A stretch of DNA of 64,000 nucleotides from NCBI GenBank assembly GCA_905220665.1, contig CAJNAR010000169.1:1-64000 (forward strand), given 5' to 3'. Both the position numbers and the translations under genes were made by a program. This document shows, piece by piece, positions 1-11,800 of this stretch (position 1 is its first letter; each line of letters opens with the position of its first letter). The notes below the pieces were generated by a model. That model did no database searches. It saw only the letters and a program-made list of their open reading frames with translations, and was not told the DNA's origin. This DNA is from Albugo candida (taxonomy: Eukaryota > Oomycota > Peronosporomycetes > Albuginales > Albuginaceae).

Positions 1-3000
1 TCACGAATTTTGAACTCTTCAAACTCCGATCGTTCCTTGATAGCGTCTTCGCTGAGCTGTCGATTTTCATCTAGCAGATGCATGATCACCTCTTGATCGT
101 CTTGGTGGTGCTTTCCATATCTTTGCAGTACCATGCAGCTAACGTCCAGTTGGTCCTGTATAACTATCCGGTCCTCCTCTGCACGAATTTTGAACTCTTC
201 AAACTCCGATCGTTCCTTGATAGCGTCTTCGCTGAACTGTCGATTTTCATCTAGCAGATGCATGATCACCTCTTGATCGTCTTGGTGGTGCTTTCCATAT
301 CTTTGCAGTACCATGCAGCTAACGTCCGGTTGGTCCTGTATAACTGTCCGGTCCTCCTCTGCACGAATTTTGAACTCTTCAAACTCCGATCGTTCCTTGA
401 TAGCGTCTTCGCTGAGCTGTCGATTTTCATCTAGCAGATGCATGATCACCTCTTGGTCGTCTTGGTGCTGCTTTCCAGATCTTTGTAATAGCACGTAGCT
501 GACCTCCAGTCGGTCCTGTACACCTTTCCGTTCCTCCTCTGCACGAACTTTGAACTCTTCAAACTCCGATCGTTCCTTGGTAGCGTCTTCGCTGAGCTGT
601 CGATTTTCATCTAGCAGATGCATGATAACCTCTTGATCGTCTTGGTGGTGCTTTCCATATCTTTGCAGTACCATGCAGCTAACGTCCAGTTGGTCCTGTA
701 TAACTGTCCGGTCCTCCTCTGCACGAATTTTGAACTCTTCAAACTCCGATCGTTCCTTGATAGCGTCTTCGCTGAGCTGTCGATTTTCATCTAGCAGATG
801 CATGATCACCTCTTGATCGTCTTGGTGGTGCTTTCCATATCTTTGCAGTACCATGCAGCTAACGTCCAGTTGGTCCTGTATAACTGTCCGGTCCTCCTCT
901 GCACGAATTTTGAACTCTTCAAACTCCGATCGTTCCTTGGTAGCGTCTTCGCTGAGCTGTCGATTTTCATCTAGCAGATGCATGATCACCTCTTGATCGT
1001 CTTGGTGGTGCTTTCCATATCTTTGCAGTACCATGCAGCTAACGTCCCGTTGGTCCTGTATAACTGTCCGGTCCTCCTCTGCACGAATTTTGAACTCTTC
1101 AAACTCCGATCGTTCCTTGTAGCGTCTTCGCTGAGCTGTCGATTTTCATCTAGCAGATGCATGATCACCTCTTGATCGTCTTGGTGCTGCTTTCCAGATC
1201 TTTGTAATAGCACGTAGCTGACCTCCAGTCGGTCCTGTACACCTTTCCGGTCCTTCTCTGCACGAATTTTGAACTCTTCAAACTCCGATCGTTCCTTGAT
1301 AGCGTCTTCGCTGAGCTGTCGATTTTCATCTAGCAGATGCATGATCACCTCTTGATCGTCTTGGTGCTGCTTTCCATATCTTTGCAGTACCATGCAGCTA
1401 ACGTCCAGTTGGTCCTGTATAACTGTCCGGTCCTCCTCTGCACGAATTTTGAACTCTTCAAACTCCGATCGTTCCTTGATAGCGTCTTCGCTGAGCTGTC
1501 GATTTTCATCTAGCAGATGCATGATCACCTCTTGATCGTCTTGGTGCTGCTTTCCAGATCTTTGTAATAGCACGTAGCTGACCTCCAGTCGGTCCTGTAC
1601 ACCTTTCCGGTCCTCCTCTGCACGGATTTTGAACTCTTCAAACTCCGATCGTTCCTTGATAGCGTCTTCGCTGAGCTGTCGATTTTCATCTAGCAGATGC
1701 ATGATCACCTCTTGATCGTCTTGGTGCTGCTTTCCATATCTTTGCAGTACCATGCAGCTAACGTCCAGTTGGTCCTGTATAACTGTCCGGTCCTCCTCTG
1801 CACGAATTTTGAACTCTTCAAACTCCGATCGTTCCTTGGTAGCGTCTTCGCTGAGCTGTCGATTTTCATCTAGCAGATGCATGATCACCTCTTGATCGTC
1901 TTGGTGGTGCTTTCCATATCTTTGCAGTACCATGCAGCTAACGTCCCGTTGGTCCTGTATAACTGTCCGTTCTTCCTCTGCACGAATTTTGAACTCTTCA
2001 AACTCCGATCGTTCCTTGATATCGTCTTCGCTGAGCTGTCGATTTTCATCTAGCAGATGCATGATCACCTCTTGATCGTCTTGGTGCTGCTTTCCAGATC
2101 TTTGTAATAGCACGTAGCTGACCTCCAGTCGGTCCTGTACACCTTTCCGGTCCTTCTCTGCACGAATTTTGAACTCTTCAAACTCCGATCGTTCCTTGAT
2201 AGCGTCTTCGCCGAGCTGTCGATTTTCATCTAGCAGATGCATGATCACCTCTTGATCGTCTTGGTCTTGCTTTCCATATCTTTGCAGTACCATGCAGCTA
2301 ACGTCCAGTTGGTCCTGTATAACTGTCCGGTCCTCCTCTGCACGAATTTGAACTCTTCAAACTCCGATCGTTCCTTGATAGCGTCTTCGCTGAGCTGCCG
2401 ATTTTCATCTAGCAGATGCATGATCACCTCTTGATCGTCTTGGTGCTGCTTTCCAGATCTTTGTAATAGCACGTAGCTGACCTCCAGTCGGTCCTGTACA
2501 CCTTTCCGGTCCTCCTCTGCACGGATTTTGAACTCTTCAAACTCCGATCGTTCCTTGATAGCGTCTTCGCTGAGCTGTCGATTTTCATCTAGCAGATGCA
2601 TGATCACCTCTTGATCGTCTTGGTGCTGCTTTCCATATCTTTGCAGTACCATGCAGCTAACGTCCAGTTGGTCCTGTATAACTGTCCGGTCCTCCTCTGC
2701 ACGAATTTTGAACTCTTCAAACTCCGATCGTTCCTTGAAAGCGTCTTCGCTGAGCTGTCGATTTTCATCTAGCAGATGCATGATCACCTCTTGATCGTCT
2801 TGGTGCTGCTTTCCAGATCTTTGTAATAGCACGTAGCTGACCTCCAGTCGGTCCTGTACACCTTTCCGGTCCTCCTCTGCACGAATTTTGAACTCTTCAA
2901 ACTCCGATCGTTCCTTGATAGCGTCTTCGCTGAGCTGTCGATTTTCATCTAGCAGATGCATGATCACCTCTTGATCGTCTTGGTGGTGCTTTCCATATCT

Positions 3001-4737
3001 TTGCAGTACCATGCAGCTAACGTCCAGTTGGTCCTGTATAACTGTCCGGTCCTCCTCTGCACGAATTTTGAACTCTTCAAACTCCGATCGTTTCTTGGTA
3101 GCGTCTTCGCTGAGCTGTCGATTTTCATCTAGCAGATGCATGATCACCTCTTGATCGTCTTGGTGGTGCTTTCCATATCTTTGCAGTACCATGCAGCTAA
3201 CGTCCAGTTGGTCCTGTATAACTGTCCGGTCCTCCTCTGCACGAATTTTGAACTCTTCAAACTCCGATCGTTCCTTGGTAGCGTCTTCGCTGAGCTGTCG
3301 ATTTTCATCTAGCAGATGCATGATCACCTCTTGATCGTCTTGGTGCTGCTTTCCATATCTTTGCAGTACCATGCAGCTAACGTCCAGTTGGTCCTGTATA
3401 ACTGTCCGGTCCTCCTCTGCACGAATTTTGAACTCTTCAAACTCCGATCGTTCCTTGGTAGCGTCTTCGCTGAGCTGTCGATTTTCATCTAGCAGATGCA
3501 TGATCACCTCTTGATCGTCTTGGTGGTGCTTTCCATATCTTTGCAGTACCATGCAGCTAACGTCCAGTTGGTCCTGTATAACTGTCCGGTCCTCCTCTGC
3601 ACGAATTTTGAACTCTTCAAACTCCGATCGTTCCTTGGTAGCGTCTTCGCTGAGCTGTCGATTTTCATCTAGCAGATGCATGATCACCTCTTGATCGTCT
3701 TGGTGCTGCTTTCCAGATCTTTGTAATAGCACGTAGCTGACCTCCAGTCGGTCCTGTACACCTTTCCGGTCCTTCTCTGCACGAATTTTGAACTCTTCAA
3801 ACTCCGATCGTTCCTTGATAGCGTCTTCGCTGAGCTGTCGATTTTCATCTAGCAGATGCATGATCACCTCTTGATCGTCTTGGTGCTGCTTTTCAGATCT
3901 TTGTAATAGCACGTAGCTGACCTCCAGTCGGTCTTGTACACCTTTCCGTTCCTCCTCTGCACGAATTTTGAACTCTTCAAACTCCGATCGTTCCTTGATA
4001 GCGTCTTCGCTGAGCTGTCGATTTTCATCTGGCAGATGCATGATCACCTCTTGATCGTCTTGGTGCTGCTTTCCAGATCTTTGTAATAGCACGTAGCTGA
4101 CCTCCAGTCGGTTCAGTACACCTTTCCGTTCCTCCTCTGCACGAATTTTGAACTCTTCAAACTCCGATCGTTCCTTGATAGCGTCTTCGCTGAGCTGTCG
4201 ATTTTCATCTAGCAGATGCATGATCACCTCTTGATCGTCTTGGTGCTGCTTTCCATATCTTTGCAGTACCATGCAGCTAACGTCCAGTTGGTCCTGTATA
4301 ACTGTCCGGTCCTCCTCTGCACGAATTTTGAACTCTTCAAACTCCGATCGTTCCTTGATAGCGTCTTCGCTGAGCTGTCGATTTTCATCTAGCAGATGCA
4401 TGATCACCTCTTGATCGTCTTGGTGCTGCTTTCCAGATCTTTGTAATAGCACGTAGCTGACCTCCAGTCGGTCCTGTACACCTTTCCGGTCCTTCTCTGC
4501 ACGAATTTTGAACTCTTCAAACTCCGATCGTTCCTTGATAGCGTCTTCGCTGAGCTGTCGATTTTCATCTAGCAGATGCATGATCACCTCTTGATCGTCT
4601 TGGTGCTGCTTTTCAGATCTTTGTAATAGCACGTAGCTGACCTCCAGTCGGTTCTGTACACCTTTCCGTTCCTCCTCTGCACGAATTTTGAACTCTTCAA
4701 ACTCCGATCGTTCCTTGATAGCGTCTTCGCTGAGCTG
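1..4737 (-). pseudogene. Distal part of the repeat gene, beyond the stop, with frameshifts
   Basis: Below the TGA at 4,738-4,740 the same reading frame continues through repeat units to about 2,350. There one T is missing from the run normally read 'gaatttt'. A second 1-bp loss near 1,118 ('ccttgtagc' in place of 'ccttgrtagc') shifts the frame again, and the third frame stays open to the left edge. One nonsense change and two deletions in nearly 5 kb suggest the distal half is no longer translated. The alternatives are assembly errors in a collapsed repeat, or separate downstream open frames (2,245-4,632 and 986-2,293) that are simply fragments. No independent start context is evident. Confidence 0.7.
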
Positions 4738-7700
4738 TCAATTTTCATCTAGCAGATGCATGATCACCTCTTGATCGTCTTGGTGGTGCTTTCCATATCT
4801 TTGCAGTACCATGCAGCTAACGTCCAGTTGGTCCTGTATAACTGTCCGGTCCTCCTCTGCACGAATTTTGAATTCTTCAAACTCCGATCGTTCCTTGGTA
4901 GCGTCTTCGCTGAGCTGTCGATTTTCATCTAGCAGATGCATGATCACCTCTTGATCGTCTTGGTGGTGCTTTCCATATCTTTGCAGTACCATGCAGCTAA
5001 CGTCCAGTTGGTCCTGTATAACTGTCCGTTCCTCCTCTGCACGAATTTTGAACTCTTCAAACTCCGATCGTTCCTTGATAGCGTCTTCGCTGAGCTGTCG
5101 ATTTTCATCTAGCAGATGCATGATCACCTCTTGATCGTCTTGGTGCTGCTTTCCAGATCTTTGTAATAGCACGTAGCTGACCTCCAGTCGGTCCTGTACA
5201 CCTTTCCGGTCCTTCTCTGCACGAATTTTGAACTCTTCAAACTCCGATCGTTCCTTGATAGCGTCTTCGCTGAGCTGTCGATTTTCATCTAGCAGATGCA
5301 TGATCACCTCTTGATCGTCTTGATGGTGCTTTCCATATCTTTGCAGTACCATGCAGCTAACGTCCAGTTGGTCCTGTATAACTGTCCGGTCCTCCTCTGC
5401 ACGAATTTTGAACTCTTCAAACTCCGATCGTTCCTTGGTAGCGTCTTCGCTGAGCTGTCGATTTTCATCTAGCAGATGCATGATCACCTCTTGATCGTCT
5501 TGATGGTGCTTTCCATATCTTTGCAGTACCATGCAGCTAACGTCCAGTTGGTCCTGTATAACTGTCCGTTCCTCCTCTGCACGAATTTTGAACTCTTCAA
5601 ACTCCGATCGTTCCTTGATAGCGTCTTCGCTGAGCTGTCGATTTTCATCTAGCAGATGCATGATCACCTCTTGATCGTCTTGGTGCTGCTTTCCAGATCT
5701 TTGTAATAGCACGTAGCTGACCTCCAGTCGGTTCTGTACACCTTTCCGTTCCTCCTCTGCACGAATTTTGAACTCTTCAAACTCCGATCGTTCCTTGATA
5801 GCGTCTTCGCTGAGCTGTCGATTTTCATCTAGCAGATGCATGATCACCTCTTGATCGTCTTGATGGTGCTTTCCATATCTTTGCAGTACCATGCAGCTAA
5901 CGTCCAGTTGGTCCTGTATAACTGTCCGGTCCTCCTCTGCACGAATTTTGAACTCTTCAAACTCCGATCGTTCCTTGGTAGCGTCTTCGCTGAGCTGTCG
6001 ATTTTCATCTAGCAGATGCATGATCACCTCTTGATCGTCTTGATGGTGCTTTCCATATCTTTGCAGTACCATGCAGCTAACGTCCGGTTGGTCCTGTATA
6101 ACTGTCCGGTCCTCCTCTGCACGAATTTTGAACTCTTCAAACTCCGATCGTTCCTTGATAGCGTCTTCGCTGAGCTTTCGATTTTCATCTAGCAGATGCA
6201 TGATCACCTCTTGATCGTCTTGGTGCTGCTTTCCAGATCTTTGTAACAGCACGTAGCTGACCTCCAGTCGGTCCTGTACACCTTTCCGGTCCTTCTCTGC
6301 ACGAATTTTGAACTCTTCAAACTCCGATCGTTCCTTGATAGCGTCTTCGCTGAGCTGTCGATTTTCATCTAGCAGATGCATGATCACCTCTTGATCGTCT
6401 TGGTGGTGCTTTCCATATCTTTGCAGTACCATGCAGCTAACGTCCAGTTGGTCCTGTATAACTGTCCGTTCCTCCTCTGCACGAATTTTGAACTCTTCAA
6501 ACTCCGATCGTTCCTTGATAGCGTCTTCGCTGAGCTGTCGATTTTCATCTAGCAGATGCATGATCACCTCTTGATCGTCTTGGTGCTGCTTTCCATATCT
6601 TTGCAGTACCATGCAGCTAACGTCCAGTTGGTCCTGTATAACTGTCCGGTCCTCCTCTGCACGAATTTTGAACTCTTCAAACTCCGATCGTTCCTTGGTA
6701 GCGTCTTCGCTGAGCTGTCGATTTTCATCTAGCAGATGCATGATCACCTCTTGATCGTCTTGGTGGTGCTTTCCATATCTTTGCAGTACCATGCAGCTAA
6801 CGTCCCGTTGGTCCTGTATAACTGTCCGTTCTTCCTCTGCACGAATTTTGAACTCTTCAAACTCCGATCGTTCCTTGATATCGTCTTCGCTGAGCTGTCG
6901 ATTTTCATCTAGCAGATGCATGATCACCTCTTGATCGTCTTGGTGCTGCTTTCCAGATCTTTGTAATAGCACGTAGCTGACCTCCAGTCGGTCCTGTACA
7001 CCTTTCCGGTCCTTCTCTGCACGAATTTTGAACTCTTCAAACTCCGATCGTTCCTTGATAGCGTCTTCGCTGAGCTGTCGATTTTCATCTAGCAGATGCA
7101 TGATCACCTCTTGATCGTCTTGGTGCTGCTTTCCATATCTTTGCAGTACCATGCAGCTAACGTCCAGTTGGTCCTGTATAACTGTCCGGTCCTCCTCTGC
7201 ACGAATTTTGAACTCTTCAAACTCCGATCGTTCCTTGATAGCGTCTTCGCTGAGCTGTCGATTTTCATCTAGCAGATGCATGATCACCTCTTGATCGTCT
7301 TGGTGCTGCTTTCCAGATCTTTGTAATAGCACGTAGCTGACCTCCAGTCGGTCCTGTACACCTTTCCGGTCCTCCTCTGCACGAATTTTGAACTCTTCAA
7401 ACTCCGATCGTTCCTTGATAGCGTCTTCGCTGAGCTGTCGATTTTCATCTAGCAGATGCATGATCACCTCTTGATCGTCTTGGTGCTGCTTTCCATATCT
7501 TTGCAGTACCATGCAGCTAACGTCCGGTTGGTCCTGTATAACTGTCCGGTCCTCCTCTGCACGAATTTTGAACTCTTCAAACTCCGATCGTTCCTTGGTA
7601 GCGTCTTCGCTGAGCTGTCGATTTTCATCTAGCAGATGCATGATCACCTCTTGATCGTCTTGGTGGTGCTTTCCATATCTTTGCAGTACCATGCAGCTAA

Positions 7701-10150
7701 CGTCCCGTTGGTCCTGTATAACTGTCCGTTCTTCCTCTGCACGAATTTTGAACTCTTCAAACTCCGATCGTTCCTTGATAGCGTCTTCGCTGAGCTGTCG
7801 ATTTTCATCTAGCAGATGCATGATCACCTCTTGATCGTCTTGGTGCTGCTTTCCAGATCTTTGTAATAGCACGTAGCTGACCTCCAGTCGGTCCTGTACA
7901 CCTTTCCGGTCCTTCTCTGCACGAATTTTGAACTCTTCAAACTCCGATCGTTCCTTGATAGCGTCTTCGCTGAGCTGTCGATTTTCATCTAGCAGATGCA
8001 TGATCACCTCTTGATCGTCTTGGTGCTGCTTTCCATATCTTTGCAGTACCATGCAGCTAACGTCCAGTTGGTCCTGTATAACTGTCCGGTCCTCCTCTGC
8101 ACGAATTTTGAACTCTTCAAACTCCGATCGTTCCTTGATAGCGTCTTCGCTGAGCTGTCGATTTTCATCTAGCAGATGCATGATCACCTCTTGATCGTCT
8201 TGGTGCTGCTTTCCAGATCTTTGTAATAGCACGTAGCTGACCTCCAGTCGGTCCTGTACACCTTTCCGGTCCTCCTCTGCACGGATTTTGAACTCTTCAA
8301 ACTCCGATCGTTCCTTGATAGCGTCTTCGCTGAGCTGTCGATTTTCATCTAGCAGATGCATGATCACCTCTTGATCGTCTTGGTGCTGCTTTCCATATCT
8401 TTGCAGTACCATGCAGCTAACGTCCAGTTGGTCCTGTATAACTGTCCGGTCCTCCTCTGCACGAATTTTGAACTCTTCAAACTCCGATCGTTCCTTGATA
8501 GCGTCTTCGCTGAGCTGTCGATTTTCATCTAGCAGATGCATGATCACCTCTTGATCGTCTTGGTGCTGCTTTCCAGATCTTTGTAATAGCACGTAGCTGA
8601 CCTCCAGTCGGTCCTGTACACCTTTCCGGTCCTCCTCTGCACGAATTTTGAACTCTTCAAACTCCGATCGTTCCTTGATAGCGTCTTCGCTGAGCTGTCG
8701 ATTTTCATCTAGCAGATGCATGATCACCTCTTGATCGTCTTGGTGGTGCTTTCCATATCTTTGCAGTACCATGCAGCTAACGTCCAGTTGGTCCTGTATA
8801 ACTGTCCGGTCCTCCTCTGCACGAATTTTGAACTCTTCAAACTCCGATCGTTCCTTGGTAGCGTCTTCGCTGAGCTGTCGATTTTCATCTAGCAGATGCA
8901 TGATCACCTCTTGATCGTCTTGGTGGTGCTTTCCATATCTTTGCAGTACCATGCAGCTAACGTCCAGTTGGTCCTGTATAACTGTCCGGTCCTCCTCTGC
9001 ACGAATTTTGAACTCTTCAAACTCCGATCGTTCCTTGGTAGCGTCTTCGCTGAGCTGTCGATTTTCATCTAGCAGATGCATGATCACCTCTTGATCGTCT
9101 TGGTGCTGCTTTCCATATCTTTGCAGTACCATGCAGCTAACGTCCGGTTGGTCCTGTATAACTGTCCGGTCCTCCTCTGCACGAATTTTGAACTCTTCAA
9201 ACTCCGATCGTTCCTTGGTAGCGTCTTCGCTGAGCTGTCGATTTTCATCTAGCAGATGCATGATCACCTCTTGATCGTCTTGGTGGTGCTTTCCATATCT
9301 TTGCAGTACCATGCAGCTAACGTCCAGTTGGTCCTGTATAACTGTCCGGTCCTCCTCTGCACGAATTTTGAACTCTTCAAACTCCGATCGTTCCTTGATA
9401 GCGTCTTCGCTGAGCTGTCGATTTTCATCTAGCAGATGCATGATCACCTCTTGATCGTCTTGGTGCTGCTTTCCAGATCTTTGTAATAGCACGTAGCTGA
9501 CCTCCAGTCGGTCCTGTACACCTTTCCGTTCCTCCTCTGCACGAATTTTGAACTCTTCAAACTCCGATCGTTCCTTGATAGCGTCTTCGCTGAGCTGTCG
9601 ATTTTCATCTAGCAGATGCATGATCACCTCTTGATCGTCTTGGTGGTGCTTTCCATATCTTTGCAGTACCATGCAGCTAACGTCCAGTTGGTCCTGTATA
9701 ACTGTCCGGTCCTCCTCTGCACGAATTTTGAACTCTTCAAACTCCGATCGTTCCTTGATAGCGTCTTCGCTGAGCTGTCGATTTTCATCTAGCAGATGCA
9801 TGATCACCTCTTGATCGTCTTGGTGCTGCTTTCCAGATCTTTGTAATAGCACGTAGCTGACCTCCAGTCGGTCCTGTACACCTTTCCGTTCCTCCTCTGC
9901 ACGAATTTTGAACTCTTCAAACTCCGATCGTTCCTTGATAGCGTCTTCGCTGAGCTGTCGATTTTCATCTAGCAGATGCATGATCACCTCTTGATCGTCT
10001 TGGTGGTGCTTTCCATATCTTTGCAGTACCATGCAGCTAACGTCCAGTTGGTCCTGTATAACTGTCCGGTCCTCCTCTGCACGAATTTTGAACTCTTCAA
10101 ACTCCGATCGTTCCTTGGTAGCGTCTTCGCTGAGCTGTCGATTTTCATCC
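1..10150 (-). repeat. Tandem array of about 56 coding 180-bp repeats
   Basis: The sequence repeats with an exact 180-bp period from the left window edge to about 10,150, and the array continues past the edge. Read on the minus strand, each unit encodes 60 residues starting near H-L-L-D-E-N-R-Q-L-S-E-D. Units fall into two main types. One carries T-V-I-Q-D-Q-L-D-V-S-C-M-V-L-Q-R-Y-G-K; the other carries K-G-V-Q-D-R-L-E-V-S-Y-V-L-L-Q-R-S-G-K. They are interspersed, with no strict alternation. Copies differ at only a few positions, which implies recent expansion or homogenisation. The array is in phase except for two 1-bp deletions near 1,118 and 2,347. Confidence 0.98.
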
Positions 10151-10491
10151 ATCAGATACCGAATATAGTCTTGGTCGTATTTTTGCTTCTCCTCAGCACG
10201 CCCCAGGTCGTTTTTGAGCTCCAAATTGTCCATGTACAGGTCGATTAATTGATGTTCCACATCGTCAAGGTGCGATTTGAGTTCAGCTACTTTGGTCTGA
10301 TAGTCGGCCAATCTGCCGGTTATTTCTTCGTTTTCTCTTCTCAGACGATCGCATTCACTCCAATTTGTCGGTTGGCTTTGTTGGGGAGTAGGAGCTGAAG
10401 GCTGGCACATGGCGTATCCTCCGCCGACACGCCTCATATTGCTCGGCGTCATTGCGTTGCTTCTGGCCCTTCGCGCACGTCCACGTTCCAT
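4738..10491 (-). CDS. Giant 60-residue-repeat coiled-coil protein
   Basis: I do not recognise a named family. The predicted protein has 1,917 residues from the ATG at 10,491. A basic N-terminus (M-E-R-G-R-A-R-R) is followed by a Gly/Pro/Gln-rich stretch containing R-R-V-G-G-G-Y-A-M. A non-repeat coiled coil covers roughly residues 40-115, and then about 30 copies of a charged, heptad-like 60-residue repeat run to the end. There is no signal peptide or membrane segment, so a cytoplasmic or cytoskeletal scaffold is plausible but inferred. The open frame continues 57 codons upstream of 10,491. A GTGAGT donor at 10,549-10,554 and a CTAG acceptor near 10,502 would make a 53-bp 5'-UTR intron, so I favour the downstream start. 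The stop is a CGA-to-TGA change inside a repeat unit, so the original protein was probably longer. Confidence 0.8.
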   Translation of the reverse strand: MERGRARRARSNAMTPSNMRRVGGGYAMCQPSAPTPQQSQPTNWSECDRLRRENEEITGRLADYQTKVAELKSHLDDVEHQLIDLYMDNLELKNDLGRAEEKQKYDQDYIRYLMDENRQLSEDATKERSEFEEFKIRAEEDRTVIQDQLDVSCMVLQRYGKHHQDDQEVIMHLLDENRQLSEDAIKERSEFEEFKIRAEEERKGVQDRLEVSYVLLQRSGKQHQDDQEVIMHLLDENRQLSEDAIKERSEFEEFKIRAEEDRTVIQDQLDVSCMVLQRYGKHHQDDQEVIMHLLDENRQLSEDAIKERSEFEEFKIRAEEERKGVQDRLEVSYVLLQRSGKQHQDDQEVIMHLLDENRQLSEDAIKERSEFEEFKIRAEEDRTVIQDQLDVSCMVLQRYGKHHQDDQEVIMHLLDENRQLSEDATKERSEFEEFKIRAEEDRTVIQDQPDVSCMVLQRYGKQHQDDQEVIMHLLDENRQLSEDATKERSEFEEFKIRAEEDRTVIQDQLDVSCMVLQRYGKHHQDDQEVIMHLLDENRQLSEDATKERSEFEEFKIRAEEDRTVIQDQLDVSCMVLQRYGKHHQDDQEVIMHLLDENRQLSEDAIKERSEFEEFKIRAEEDRKGVQDRLEVSYVLLQRSGKQHQDDQEVIMHLLDENRQLSEDAIKERSEFEEFKIRAEEDRTVIQDQLDVSCMVLQRYGKQHQDDQEVIMHLLDENRQLSEDAIKERSEFEEFKIRAEEDRKGVQDRLEVSYVLLQRSGKQHQDDQEVIMHLLDENRQLSEDAIKERSEFEEFKIRAEEDRTVIQDQLDVSCMVLQRYGKQHQDDQEVIMHLLDENRQLSEDAIKERSEFEEFKIRAEKDRKGVQDRLEVSYVLLQRSGKQHQDDQEVIMHLLDENRQLSEDAIKERSEFEEFKIRAEEERTVIQDQRDVSCMVLQRYGKHHQDDQEVIMHLLDENRQLSEDATKERSEFEEFKIRAEEDRTVIQDQPDVSCMVLQRYGKQHQDDQEVIMHLLDENRQLSEDAIKERSEFEEFKIRAEEDRKGVQDRLEVSYVLLQRSGKQHQDDQEVIMHLLDENRQLSEDAIKERSEFEEFKIRAEEDRTVIQDQLDVSCMVLQRYGKQHQDDQEVIMHLLDENRQLSEDAIKERSEFEEFKIRAEKDRKGVQDRLEVSYVLLQRSGKQHQDDQEVIMHLLDENRQLSEDDIKERSEFEEFKIRAEEERTVIQDQRDVSCMVLQRYGKHHQDDQEVIMHLLDENRQLSEDATKERSEFEEFKIRAEEDRTVIQDQLDVSCMVLQRYGKQHQDDQEVIMHLLDENRQLSEDAIKERSEFEEFKIRAEEERTVIQDQLDVSCMVLQRYGKHHQDDQEVIMHLLDENRQLSEDAIKERSEFEEFKIRAEKDRKGVQDRLEVSYVLLQRSGKQHQDDQEVIMHLLDENRKLSEDAIKERSEFEEFKIRAEEDRTVIQDQPDVSCMVLQRYGKHHQDDQEVIMHLLDENRQLSEDATKERSEFEEFKIRAEEDRTVIQDQLDVSCMVLQRYGKHHQDDQEVIMHLLDENRQLSEDAIKERSEFEEFKIRAEEERKGVQNRLEVSYVLLQRSGKQHQDDQEVIMHLLDENRQLSEDAIKERSEFEEFKIRAEEERTVIQDQLDVSCMVLQRYGKHHQDDQEVIMHLLDENRQLSEDATKERSEFEEFKIRAEEDRTVIQDQLDVSCMVLQRYGKHHQDDQEVIMHLLDENRQLSEDAIKERSEFEEFKIRAEKDRKGVQDRLEVSYVLLQRSGKQHQDDQEVIMHLLDENRQLSEDAIKERSEFEEFKIRAEEERTVIQDQLDVSCMVLQRYGKHHQDDQEVIMHLLDENRQLSEDATKERSEFEEFKIRAEEDRTVIQDQLDVSCMVLQRYGKHHQDDQEVIMHLLDEN

Positions 10492-10662
10492 TCTTTTTAA
10501 GCTAGTTATATAGAAAGCTTCAGAAAAACGATAATGGTGAGAAAGGGTACTCACGCGTTCCGAACTTCGCTGGTCTCTTGGCAGAATTATGTGATGGTTC
10601 ATGACCTCATTTGAAAATAGCCGGTGCTCGGAGCTCATGGACTTCAACTGATTAGAAATCAT

Positions 10663-11800
10663 GACCTAGCCCAAGCTATATCAATCTGGGTACAAAATGA
10701 TGCATCTATCGACATCGCCAGTAGACATGCATGTCGAGTATCGAGCGGATCACGTCTCCATCGCTTGCATATGCCGCAACATCGAAGTTTATATTATTTA
10801 ATAAAGTAGACGAATAGTTTACAAAACAGGCAGCTTAAGTAGCTGGATTTACTCATCTGACCAAATGATAACATTTTTATTTCGCCTAACTGCATGAACT
10901 GATTACATTATTTCAGCACCTAACCGCATCAAGTGATGGAAGGGAGCAACTAAGTGTGGTAAATCATGTTACATGCTGAATTGTAACCTGTATTAAACTC
11001 TATTCAATACTGGTATTGATCTGTGCTGAACTCTATTAGGTAATTACTAAACGTTGGTTCCAAATACGATTATCAGTCAATAACTTCAATTTCATCTGAA
11101 CTTCTGCCAATATAGTTGGAGTATGTTTTTTCAGCAGTATGTGTCTAACTGGCACGTCTCTTTGCGGTTCATGACATAAAGTTATAAACTAGTAGTGTCG
11201 TGAAGTAACTGTCTAGATCCGGCAGATAAACATCAAAAGTGTTTAAATATCATGCCTGGTTAGAACCTCAAGCGAACGTATTTCGTGACACGTTTGATGC
11301 GCGCAACTCGCTCTCCAGAAGGCACGCTGTTCGTTTACTACCCGCTGTTTCATCTTCTTTGTCGTTCCGTCTATTTTCTACATTCTGTCAGCTCCGATCG
11401 ATCGCAGATGGTTGGCTTCAGTGACTACGATTGTACCCTCCTGCATGATATGTTCGTCGCTGTCCGGTGCCGGTGTGATCATCACACACGCCATTGCATC
11501 GACGAGTTTGACGTGGTCGTTTCTCATGGGTGTTTATTTGCATATTTCAGGCTATAGAGAATGTTCAATTGCATCAGAAAAGTATCAACAAACGAAGGAC
11601 TCCATATATGTATACTGCCCCACATACGTCATTTTGCATCACTGCGCATGTTGAGAGAGAGGATAAGTGGTACAGAGAAGCCATAGTGTCCAACACTCGG
11701 AAAACAACAAAGGCAAAGAAGCGTATCAACCGGTAGCACCCATCTCGAGTATCCTTTCTTTGCTTATTTTTGCAACAAGTCGGCGCCTGATAAAGTGTCA
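10663..11800. other. Gene-poor AT-rich stretch
   Basis: This is the region upstream of the repeat gene. It contains only short overlapping open frames without splice continuity or recognisable domains. The small open frame around 11,285-11,557 (+) has no motif I can support. Confidence 0.5.

Noticed and set aside
313..1175. Plus-strand open frames inside the repeat array
   Set aside because: They are reverse-strand shadows of the 180-bp coding repeat, recurring in many units with no independent features.
1..10150. CRISPR array or satellite DNA
   Set aside because: The repeats are contiguous without spacers, keep a codon-based period and an open frame, and encode a coherent coiled coil.
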